Shown here one piece after another: positions 12,760 through 23,113 of a stretch of DNA of 64,000 nucleotides. Source of the stretch: Tamarix chinensis (Eukaryota; Streptophyta; Magnoliopsida; Caryophyllales; Tamaricaceae); NCBI GenBank assembly GCA_030549775.1, contig CM060175.1, positions 31,723,262 through 31,787,261 of the forward strand, in the 5' to 3' direction. The position numbers were made by a program, and so were the translations under genes. Each line of letters begins with the position of its first letter. Position 1 is the stretch's first letter. Below the pieces are notes generated by a model. The model searched no databases. It saw nothing but the letters and a program-made list of their open reading frames with translations, and had not been told where the DNA came from.

Positions 12760-13090
12760 CGGGAACCCCACTATTATAGCCGATGGACTGAAAAATGTAT
12801 AGGGCACAATGCATCTGACCAGTATTACTTGCCGATGGATTGGTCTCACATAGGATATAAAGCTCCTAACCATTATTATTTGTTGATGGACTGGTTTGGC
12901 CTTGACTCTTATGGTGTTTCACTGTAAGTACTTAGTGTCTTTCCCATGTCTTAGCACAAATATGTTCGGTTTGTTTAGCACAGATGCTCCCACTATTATA
13001 GTCGATGGCTTGGAAACACACAAGACATAAAAGCTCCTAACCAATATTATTTGCCGATGAACCGGTCACATATAGGGTGACCGGTCTGAG
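12760..13090 (-). repeat. Worn dyad array of unit E
   Basis: The antisense unit CACTATTATAGCCGATGGA(C/T)(T/C)GG recurs with 'aagctcctaacc' spacers. Compared with CCGGTGGACCGG in unit D, the changes are mostly CG to CA or TG. That is what methylation-driven deamination produces. Confidence 0.7.
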
Positions 13091-13899
13091 CCCAGCTCAA
13101 AAATATTCCACTTTAAATGAATAATGTTTTACAATGTCTTATTCAAAAGCTTCACCCTAGATATGCATGACTCACTCTCCCTACGCCTATCCTCCAACGG
13201 ACCCGATGCATATCATCATACTCCTACACCTCCTAACTTGCTCCAACATCATTTCCTCCATAACATATGCCACACTAGAAGTCCAACTCATAAGTATATG
13301 GGTTAGGGCCTACTACCTTACTCTTCTAAGTCCACTCAACACCTCACTCTAGGGTTTTATCTCAAAACCCTAATTTAGACCGTTGTTGTCCATCCTACTC
13401 CACTTCACATGACCTAAATCATTTTTAACACTCCACAAATCAAAACCTTTATATTCAACTCTCATCATTACGCCTTACTCCTCAATAACATTTGTGATCA
13501 CAAAACCCTAAGTAACAGCATCAAACCCTAACTGGCCATAACAAAACCCTAGCTTCCTCGTGTCCATGTGTTACCCTTCCATTTCTCACATTCCCCTTAT
13601 TATTTTTCCAAGCCAATCACATTCATCCTTACTTTAACATTTTCACCATCCTCTCATACTCCACTCACCCTCATTTATTTCTCCTTTTTACCACCTCCTC
13701 AAATTAAGGTTTTTCTCCCAAACCCTAGCTCAGCCTCCTATGTACCCTTATACTGTCTTGCATACTATTTTCACCTAAAACCTCCAAACACACAAAAAAC
13801 TCTTCTATTACCTTCCTTACATCCCAAAACAACTTTCCATACATGAAATTCACTCCCACATATACTTTACACATCATATACAACCCTTCAAACTTTTTC

Positions 13900-14340
13900 A
13901 TGTAAAACATTAAAACTCCCTCGTAAAACCCTGAATCCACCCATGCAACCCTAGATTCTTCCATAAAAACTTAGATTCTCTCATGCAAACCCTAGAACCA
14001 TCCATACAAAACCTTAGATTTGATTCCCCCATATAAAACCATAGATTAGATTCTCCCATGCATTAGATTCTCTCATGCAGAACCATAGATTCTCCCATAC
14101 AAAACCCTAGATTCTCTCATGCAAACCCTAGATCCATCCATACAAAACCCTAGATTTGATTCCCCCATACAAAACCATAGATTAGATTCTCTCATGCAAC
14201 ATCATAGATTAGATTCTCCTATGTAGAACCATAGATTCTCCTATATAAAACCCTAGATTCTCCAATGTAAAGCTATAGATTCTCCCATATGAAACCGTAG
14301 ATTCTCCTATGCAAAGCCATAGACTCTCCCATGCACAACC
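13900..14340 (-). repeat. AAACCCTAGATTC minisatellite of unit E
   Basis: Imperfect tandem repeats of about 25-30 bp built on 'gattctcccatacaaaaccctag'. On the other strand they match the position of the TGGTATTAGGGTTTG repeats of unit A. The AAACCCTA core resembles the plant telomere word but it is spaced, not contiguous. Confidence 0.75.
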
Positions 14341-14727
14341 ATAGGTTCTCTCACTCTTCTATTTTATTTAAAATCCCCATTTTATTCATCCACTCATGGA
14401 ACATTAAAATATTCAGGTCAACTTACGCCCTTGGTCAACTTACTTCCCAATTTTCCTTTTTCATCCTTTCCACCCCACCAACCACATTAAACATCCTCAC
14501 ATGCATGTCATAAAGGGTCATAACACATTACATCACATTCCACAACACTTCACCATGTATACATGCCAAAATATACAATATGAAGGCACATAACCATACC
14601 TTAACTCCAAGTTGCTCCATACATAAAATGGTCAACTAATAGCATATGATACACAACATGACATTATATAAGGTATCCAAGCATATAGGGTATATAAATA
14701 CACATAAGGCCTTAGTTACACCCTTAC

Positions 14728-14789
14728 CTAAAATGACAACAGTCTTAGAGCACGCTCCTACGCCTCTTTAGAACTTTGACTGGTATCAC
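14728..14789 (-). other. Framed 62-nt block, unit E copy
   Basis: On the minus strand the block is preceded by CATATAG and followed by GTAAGGG. It has the same length as the blocks in units A and B, with GTGCTC at the same offset. See the finding on a possible spliced LTR transcript. Confidence 0.55.
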
Positions 14790-15002
14790 CTATATGAGGG
14801 AAAAGCTAAAGATTAGACTCCTTCCTACCAAAAATACTATTATTTCCTAATTTATTCTAAGATTAGGTTTTTGATAAAAATAATAACATATTAATAATAA
14901 TGACATTAACTAATTACTAATTTTGCTAAAGATATAAGAAATAATAGTAATATTGTAAAATTTGATAATATAAGGTTTGAATACTTCACCCTAATAATAA
15001 TA

Positions 15003-15034
<32 letters not shown>
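15003..15034. repeat. (ATG)n microsatellite
   Basis: A perfect GAT/ATG triplet run of about 32 bases in unit E. Confidence 0.9.
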
Positions 15035-15324
15035 CATGAAAGTAATAGTAAAAACAATAGTAGTAAAAATAATAATAATAACATAGTTCGAAAAGAATGG
15101 TGGAATAAGAGCTTCGACCCTTCATGAAAATAATACTAATAATAATGCTAGTAACATTAATAATAAAAATAAAATAATAATAGTAATTATGAAATAATAA
15201 TAATAATAATAGAATAAATCGGAAGTAAAGTAAAGTAGGGTTTCGACCCTAATTTAAAATAATAATAATAATAATAATAATAATAATCAAAATCAAAATA
15301 GAATAGGGCTTTGGCCCTCAATAT

Positions 15325-15485
<161 letters not shown>

Positions 15486-16160
15486 ATATATTTGAAATAA
15501 GTGATATAAACAAAAATAAAGTTTGTATAAATAGAGAAAAAGGGTTGAGAGGGTTTAAGGTTCCACCTTAGGTTGGTGGTGATAGGCGGTGGCACCAACG
15601 ATGGTGCACGGAAATGGTGGCAGTGGCTGGAAAAAGAGAAGAAAAGAGGAAAAGTTGAGGGCTAGGAAAAGAAGAGGGAGAAAGAGAGTGGAAGTAGGGG
15701 TGTTTGTGACTGCCTAGATGGAGAGGAGTATAATGAGGGTGGCAATGCAGCCAATGGTGGCAGCGCATGGTGGTGGTAGTGGTGGCCATTAGTGGAAGAA
15801 GAAGAGAAAGAGAGGAGGAGAGGGAGGACGAGGAAAAGAAGATTAGGAGAAGATACAGGAGGGTCTGTAGGCATTTTTTGAGGTATAAGGGACAGTCGTG
15901 GCGACAGAAATGGTGGTTAATGGTGGTGCACAGGATGGTGAATGAGGAAGAGAGGGTTGGTCGAGGGACTAATTTGCACAACTAGGGTGGCTCGTGTAGG
16001 GAAAATGGAGGAAGAAGGGTAGTGTATTTAGTTAGAGGGCGGTGGAGGGAGAACTTAGGTGGGTAGAGTGACGGAGAAAATAGTGTATGAAGTGGTAGCG
16101 GTGCACAAGGGAAAAAAATCTAGGTTTCTAAGAATGGTTCGATTCTAGGTGGGGAGGGGG

Positions 16161-16168
16161 TATTTATA
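16161..16168 (-). promoter_or_regulatory. TATA box of unit E
   Basis: The minus strand reads TATAAATACCCCC, identical through its C run to the one in unit A and close to the one in unit B. Its position between the compositionally biased upstream segment and the microsatellites is the same in all copies, as expected of an LTR U3/R promoter. Confidence 0.6.
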
Positions 16169-16991
16169 GGTCTTAAATGAGAGGGTAAGGTTTGTGGGAT
16201 GACGAGGGAATAGGACAGGTTAGTTAAAGCTTACCAATAGCGATGGTTGGCCAAAGGAAATTCAAAAATGTGGCAGGGTGGTGTGTAAGAAAAAGAAGAA
16301 CCATGCGAGAAGAGAGGGAGTGGGCTGGGTCAGTGTGGCCAGTGAAACAGTGGGGAAAAGAGGGGAGAAATGGCTGGTCAAATGGCAAGGTGGATGGTGG
16401 AACTTTCGGGCTGTTGGAGGTCGACGTCGCAGCAGTTAAGAGGGAGGATGAAGAAAGTGAGGGTGCAGGGACTAGTTGGCCGGGGAAAAAAAGAAAGAAT
16501 AAAAAAGAGGGAAAAATTGACTAGGCAATGGGAAAAAAATAAACGAGCCAAAAAGGAGTGTCCAGGGCTAGGTTACACCCAGAGACAAAGAAGAAAGGAG
16601 GAGTTTGGGCCATAGGAAGCCAGACCAAAGTTGGGGAAAGGAGAAAAAAAAGAAGAAGAAGGAGGAGGAAAAGGAAGAAATAAAGAAAGAAAAAGAAAAA
16701 AAATAGTGGGTTTGGTTAATTAAATTAATTATGATATTTGGGATATTCAAAAATAATAATATTTAATTCTCTTTTTCAGGAAATTTTAGGATTTTCAAAA
16801 GATTTTTTCCTAAATTCTATTTTAATTAGCAAAGTACCAAAAATTTAACAAATTAAAATGTTTATTATTTTCTTCCTTATTTTTGCTAATTAATTCCCTC
16901 TTAATTTAATAATAATAATTTATTTAATTAATTTTCATAATAAATCGTTAATTAGTTATAATTCATAAAATTAGGATTTTCGGGGCATTCA

Positions 16992-17960
16992 GCTACTTCC
17001 ACCAAAAACTTTATACTCCTTTCCTATCCTATATATTCCTTGAGATCATGTGAGTGTGAACTTCATAATAGCATTACATTAGAGAAAAAGGCAAAACAAT
17101 GCCATTATGGTGGTAGTAGATCATTTTTCCAAGATGGCACATTTTTTCCATTATCATAAGATGGATGATGCATCTTAAATTATTGTTTTATACTTTAAGG
17201 ACATAGTTAAGTTACATGGTATTCCTAAATTAATTATTTCTAATCAAGATACCAAGTTTCTCACCTACTTCCGAAATACATTGTGGAGGTTGGTTAATAC
17301 TAAGATTATTTTTAGCATAGCCCATCACCAACAAATAGATGGTCAAACATAAGTCACCAACCTTACCATCACTATGCTTTTGAGGAGTTTGGTTCAAAAA
17401 TCCTTGAGGGATTGGGGCATCAAACTTAATCACGTAGAGTTTGCTTATAACCAATATCTTACTTATAACACTGATTGTTCTTCTTTTAAAGTGGTGTATA
17501 GAGCGAATTCCACCATCCCCATTTTTCTCATCCCTCTCCCCATTGAAGCATAAGTATGTTTTAAAGCAACCCACGGGGCCAACAAATTCAAGAAGTTATA
17601 TGAGGAAGTGAGGTATATAATTGAGAAGGTTAATGAGATAAATAAAAGAGAGCCAACAAGAATAAAAAAGAGAAAATATATGAGCCAGAAGTTCTATCTT
17701 AGATTCACCTCATAAAGGAGAGATTTCCGTCTAGGATCAAGAAGAAACTAATGCCATAGGTTAAAGCCTCCATAAGAACTAGGGTAGGTATCACCCACAT
17801 TTAATGTGGGAGGCTTATTTCCCTACTTACATGACAGGCCTTATGAAGATAAGGAATGTCATTATTAAGAGGTGGAGGATGATGCGGTAGCATCACCCTC
17901 ATATGATAAGAATAATCAATTTATAAAATTTTCTAAGTTAGGAGAATCTGAAACTCTCCT
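16992..17960 (+). pseudogene. Element G, integrase core and C-terminal fragment (part 3)
   Basis: Right after unit E the gypsy integrase resumes with FIIALPLEKKAKQCHYGG and a frame-shifted RSFFQDGTFF stretch (the family's DRFSKMAHFI). It continues to DRDTKF- and HPQTDGQ-like text carried in other frames at about 17240-17345. Near 17380-17550 the frame gives LRSLVQKSLRDWGIKLNHVE, then a region ending LIPLPIEA. Near 17790-17880 a stretch like 'TFNVGDLFPYL' closes the domain. Stops and shifts are frequent. The lineage was not fixed; the C-terminus lacks a chromodomain that I could recognise. Confidence 0.8.
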
Positions 17961-17979
17961 CACTTAGACTAACATATGT

Positions 17980-18761
17980 GCTAGATTATGAAAAGCCATG
18001 CAACAAAAAAATAAAATAAATCAACTTAGCACCTTTTGTTGGCTTCATTATGGCTTGAATATGGCTTGGGAAAATCCACAAACTCACTTTGTAAAACCAG
18101 CCTACAAGCAGCCATATAGGATCTTATTTTCAAAAATTGAAGACTAAAAGAAGGCATGTAAACTTATCTTTTGTGAAACAAATTTTGGGATTAAGATTTT
18201 TGATTTTAAAAACCTTAATTAGCATGAATTAATGGGACTTTATGGTTTATTGATTAGGCATGGGAGCTATCTAAGAAGAAGTATTGGGGAAGGGTTACTT
18301 TCTCCATTTAGTTAAACATAAGTTAAAGTAATCTACAAGTAAATCCCTTCTTGTAATTTAAGTTTACTAGATCCTAATGATAGCTTGTAAGATTAATGTA
18401 TCATCTAATATATGGGGAATGGGTTATGGGATGCTCAAAACATCAGCTACCATGTTGATTGTTTGAGTTATTTTTATTCCTACCAAATTTAGCATACATT
18501 ATAATAATGTTTAGTTAAGTTTGTACCCTTATGGTCTCCTAATGGTTGGTTGTAATTTCCTCAATCTCATACATTCTTTACATGAGTGTAGAGATTATTG
18601 TAAAAGGGGGTAACTCCTTTGGTATTTTGTAGGCCATTTTCAAAATCTTTCAACCCAACAAACATAGTACATGGTTTGTCGTTACTCCAAAATCTTACAT
18701 TCTTTATCTTAAGAGTTAATACCTTAAGTGGTGATTGTAAACATTTGATCTCAAAGGTTAC
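17980..18761 (+). mobile_element. 3' LTR of element G, left part
   Basis: This follows the integrase end and matches, in reverse complement, the stretch at 51260-50510. Both share the words 'cttcattatggcttgaatatgg' and 'acatggtttg..aatcttaca' in the same order. The LTR start is not fixed, because no clear polypurine tract is left. It is interrupted at 18761 by unit A and continues at 24392. Confidence 0.6.
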
Positions 18762-19423
18762 TGTAATATCCCAAAATCCTAATTTCCGAAATTATGGCCA
18801 AATAAGGAATTATTAGGAAAATTAATTATATAAATTTATTTATTAAAATTTGGAGAGTTAATTAAGGTATATTAAGAGGAAGATAATAAAAAAATTTAAT
18901 TGGAAGAAAATTTGGGTGTTTCTCTAATTAGCATGAAGGTTAAGGGAATTTATCTAAAATAGTCTAAAATAAGCAAAAAGGAATTTATTTAATATTTCAT
19001 AAATATTAATATTATCAACAACCCAAAAATACCCCAATTTACCCATAAGTTATTTTATTTAATTTTCCCATCCTATTTATTACCTATTTTCCCCTCTTTT
19101 TCCCTTTTTCTCCCTCCTCTTCTTTTTTTTCTTTCTTCTCCCCCGGCTGGGCCAGCCCACCGGCCCAGACCCCTCGCCTCCCCTCTCCCTTCGCGCGAGC
19201 CCAGGCCCTGGCCTCTCCTTCCTCCTTTCCGCCCGCGGCCCAGCGTCGCGCGACGCCAACTGCTGCGCGCCCCATACGCCGCGTTTTACCCTCATAAATG
19301 TCGAAACGCCGCGCCTCAATTAATGGCCTTATAGCCGTTGCCAAACGGGCAACGCGACGCGGCGCTTTGTCGCCCATAGCGTCGAAACGCCGCGTTCGAC
19401 TTGCGGACTTAATAAACCATGCC

Positions 19424-19437
19424 GAACCGGCCGGTTC
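19424..19437. promoter_or_regulatory. Perfect 14-bp palindrome upstream of the TATA box in unit A
   Basis: GAACCGGCCGGTTC is a perfect inverted repeat. Unit B keeps the 10-bp core ACCGGCCGGT (37324-37333) at the equivalent place. About 30 bp further on, at 19465-19474, unit A has CCGGTCCACC, ten of the twelve bases of the dyad that forms the downstream array. Confidence 0.6.
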
Positions 19438-19780
19438 CCCTCCTCTTTTCTTTTCCCTGGACCACCGGTCCACCCTGCCATCTTCTTCTTCTTCGACCTG
19501 CCCCCCCCCCCCCCGACCTGCAATCGACCTGCAAGTCGATTTCGCCGGCAGCCACCAACCCGATCGTCCTTCCCTGCCTCTCTCCCGTCGCTTTCTTTCT
19601 TTTTTTGGCCCGACCAAGTCCTTCTCTCCCTTTTCCGCGTGCCCTTCTCCTTCCTTTCTTCTTCCCTGTCCCCGACCCAGCCTGCCATGGCAGACCTGCA
19701 CCGCCTGCCATCGGCCGGCCACCTGCACCCCTGCCCCGCGTGCCACCTTCCTCCCTTCGTCGTTTTCCTTCCCCCTGGCC

Positions 19781-19788
19781 TATAAATA
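19781..19788 (+). promoter_or_regulatory. TATA box of unit A
   Basis: TATAAATACCCCC lies after a G+C-rich segment and before a C-rich leader. The same word is found at the same place in units B (37672), C (minus, 49184) and E (minus, 16168). It would drive transcription rightward through the rest of the LTR. Confidence 0.65.
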
Positions 19789-20346
19789 CCCCCTCCCGAA
19801 CGGCCACAGCAAGTCCTCCCGTTGGACCTTGCTGAAACCCTGTTCCGCCACCGCCGGAACAGACACCATTTCTACCGCCTCTAGCCACTACCGAAACCAC
19901 CTCTCCCCACCGTTATCATCCTTGCAACGCCCTCTACGAAACCAGACCACCAGCACCCTTTCCCTTGCCCTGCACGTGCCGCCATAGCTGTGCAAAAATC
20001 CTAACCCGAAACCACCACCTCCAGCCTTCGCCGCCCTTGCGCCGCCTCCCACCGCCATCCCGGCCGCCATCAGGGCCTCTTCCACCCTCCAAAATTCCCA
20101 GCAGACCTCCCTCTACCCTCCCCTACCTTCGATTTCCCTTGCCTCCCTCTCCTCCTTCCTCCCCCATCTTCCACCTCTCTCCACCACCCTCGGCCGCCAC
20201 CGTCGCCGCCGCGCGCCGCCGCCCCTTGCCACGCCACCACCCTCATTCCACTCCCCTTCACCTGCTGATTCTTCCCCCACCTCAAACTTCCTCTCTTCTC
20301 CTCCCATCTAACCACCACCTTGATCTTTTCCCTTCTCTTCCTCCTC

Positions 20347-20369
20347 CACCGCCGCCGCCGCCGCCGCCA
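20347..20369. repeat. (CCG)n microsatellite
   Basis: A short GCC/CCG triplet run in the C-rich leader of unit A. Together with the C-rich flank it creates long Pro-rich open frames that have no domain. Confidence 0.85.
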
Positions 20370-20740
20370 CGCGCCGCCGCCGGACCACCACCGACCCTAG
20401 GTGGTTCTCCACCCATCCAAACCCTAACCCCCTTTTTATATAGCTGCTACTATTTTCTACTAATATTAATACTAATATACTTATTATTACTATTATTATT
20501 ATTACTTTTATTATTATTATTATTATTCTTAGTATTATTATTATTACCATTATTATTGTCCTTACTATTATTAATGTTCTTGTTTTCTTACCAATACTAA
20601 CATCTCTTTTAAACCCTAAAGTATATTATACTTAACTTTGGTCTTATTTTTATAAGTATTAGTATTAACATTTTTATTATTATTATTCTATTATCCTTAC
20701 TATGGTTATTATTAGTATTGCTTAGCCTTAATTGGTTGTA

Positions 20741-20765
20741 CTATTATTATTATTATTATTATTAC

Positions 20766-20840
<75 letters not shown>

Positions 20841-20853
20841 TACTACTACTACT
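20741..20853. repeat. (TTA)n-(TAC)n microsatellite
   Basis: Roughly 100 bases of TTA triplets are followed by a short TAC run, in unit A. The equivalent place in unit B (38515-38590) has the same TTA then TAC order. Confidence 0.95.
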
Positions 20854-21537
20854 GTTATTACACTTAACACATTTACCACTATTGTTAATAATAATACTAC
20901 CTTGTCTTACCCATGTTACTTAACTCAACCTAGTAAATATCATTTGGTTGTTAACTAAGAAGAGTACTTGAACCTTATTACCATACCATTTAACATTAAC
21001 CCTAACCCTATTACTATGACACTATTATCAGCTATTATTATTATTACTACTATCACTACCTTATTGTTGTAATCAAAAGCATTTAAACCCTTTTCTTATT
21101 CAAGAATATACAAATATTGTCATTATCACCCTTAGGAATAGTTACTTGTAATATTGTGACCTTATATTAATATTATTTTGAATATGACACCATTAATAGA
21201 CTTAGCCTTAAAAAAAAGGCTAGGGTTTCTCTTACTATAAACATTAGTGTCATGAGTATTAGTTTTATTATTATTATTATTATCATTATTTTCTATAGTT
21301 AACATGAACATTATTATTATAAGAATAGGGCTAATGGGGCTAATAATATAAGTGTAACAATAGGTATTAAAAATAAGCATATTTTAACTACTAATATTTA
21401 GTATACTAATTCTAAAGTAAAAACCCTAGTTTTTGTATAAAACCCTTTTTAGTAATAAAAACCCTAACCTTAAACTAAAATGAGGTTTGATAGTAATTAT
21501 AGGGGAAACTAATACTTAGCATTTTCCCCTTTTATAG

Positions 21538-21599
21538 GTAACCCCGACCAAAGCCTTAAGGAGTTAGAGGAGCGTGCTCCAAGCCCGGCGTCGCCTTAG
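21538..21599 (+). other. Framed 62-nt block, unit A copy
   Basis: It is preceded by TTTTATAG and followed by GTAAGGAC. It contains GAGCGTGCTCC. Copies in unit B (38837-38898) and unit E (14789-14728, minus) are also exactly 62 nt, and unit C has the right half. The intron-like flanks, AG before and GTAAGG after, are kept while much of the surrounding LTR differs. Confidence 0.6.
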
Positions 21600-21713
21600 G
21601 TAAGGACGATGCTAATGGCCTTATGCTATGTGTGACATTGATGTGTTGAATGTTGTGTATGCCATGCTATGTCATGTATTGTATGATTTGTGGATAACTT
21701 GTTTTATGTGTAG

Positions 21714-21731
21714 CGCAGCTTGGAGATTGAG
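21714..21731 (+). other. Framed 18-nt block, unit A copy
   Basis: CGCAGCTTGGAGATTGAG is preceded by TGTGTAG-type text (TATGTGTAG) and followed by GTATGTTG. Unit B has the same 18-nt block (39011-39028), unit D a 17-nt version (41561-41545, minus) and unit E an 18-nt version without the AG. The gap from the 62-nt block is 114 nt here and 112 nt in unit B, a normal size for a plant intron. Confidence 0.5.
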
Positions 21732-21879
21732 GTATGTTGTTTGTGCTTCCATGACATGAGCATGACGTTTATATGTATGATGTTTACGACGTATTATGCT
21801 ATGGCCCTCTAGGACATGCATGTTAGGATAAATGGTAGTATGAGTTGGGAACCATCATGGGGGTCTTGAAGTTTGTATG

Positions 21880-22530
21880 GTGGGATTAGGGTTTGAATGG
21901 TGGCATCAATGCTCGCATGTTGGTACAAATGATTTCATAGTGGTATTAATGGTTTATGGCGGTATTTGGGTTCGTATGGTGGTATTGTGACTTTATGGAG
22001 GTATTAATGTTGGATGGGGGTATTTGTGATTTTATGGGGTATTAATGGGGTACGATGTTATTTGTGATTTTATGGAGGTATTAGTGTTGTATGGTGGCAT
22101 TGGGGTTCGCATGGTGGTGTTAGGGTTTGTATGATGGTGTTTGTGATTTTATGGTGGTATTAATGTTGTATGGTGGTATTATGGTTGTAACGGTGGTATT
22201 AGGGTTCACATGGTGGTATTAGGGTTTGTATGATGGCGGTTGTGATTTTATGGTGGTATTAATGTTGTATGGTGGTATTATGGGTGTAACGGTGGTATTA
22301 GGGTCCGCACGGTGGTATTAGGGTTTGTATGATGGTATTTATGATTTTGTGGTGGTATTAATGTTGTATGGTGGTATTAATGGTTGCATGGTGGTAATCA
22401 TGATTGCACGGTGGTATTAGGGTTTGTATAGTGGTATTATGGTTGGTATGGTGGTATTATGATTCGCATGGTGGTATTAGGGTTGTATGGTGGTATTAAT
22501 GATTACATGGTGGTATTAATGGCCTAAGGA
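21880..22530 (+). repeat. TGGTGGTATTAGGGTTTGTA minisatellite
   Basis: About 650 bp of imperfect tandem units of about 20-28 bp, built on TGGTATTA, TTAGGG and TTGTATGGTGG. Antisense equivalents occur in units C, D and E as AAACCCTAATACCACCAT-type or AAACCCTAGATTC-type repeats. The unit wording has shifted between copies, so the array evolves by local duplication inside each lineage. Confidence 0.8.
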
Positions 22531-23113
22531 GTAGGGGTTGAGAGTGAGAATTCACTTATATAAAGGATGAGTATGGGTTTTCTAAAGGAGGGAGGTTACT
22601 TGTTGAAGAAGTAAAGTGCTAGGGTTTGGCGCAGCCAACCAGGGTTGGCGTGGTCGATTAGGGTTTGAGTGGCCAACTAGGGTTTTGTTGGTCACATATG
22701 AACTTGGGAGATAAAGAAATACACTTGGGGAATTTCCTAATAAAGAATGAGGTGCGAGATAGAGAATAACGTAGCGTTTGGGTAAGTAAGAAAGAGTTGG
22801 GCCACATAGGTCCGATTAGGGTATCTGAGGAGGAACCCTAGAGGGATGAGAACATGCAGAGGTGATACCATATGTGTTGGGATGGCCTATATCCTTGGGG
22901 TTTGTGTCTTACGATATGCTACTTTACCTAAGTCTACGGGGGATGGATGTCGGGTGTGAGAAGAGGTGCGAGTCTCAAAATATGGGACGGTCCCTCTGGA
23001 GGGAAAAGAGATAGAGTATCAACCACATGCATGTCAAGTGTGCGACGTGATTCAATAAGATACGGATAAGACACTAATCATGTAAAGTGAAAGATTGTTG
23101 AGCCGAGCCCAGA

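Noticed and set aside
13900..14340. Interstitial telomere repeats (AAACCCTA)
   Set aside because: The word occurs once per 25-30 bp unit within a longer minisatellite, not as contiguous 7-bp repeats.
19084..20600. Long open frames of 119-229 residues on both strands
   Set aside because: They lie in the G+C-rich promoter and leader of unit A, overlap each other in several frames, are Pro-, Arg- or Gly-rich from base composition, and show no domain.
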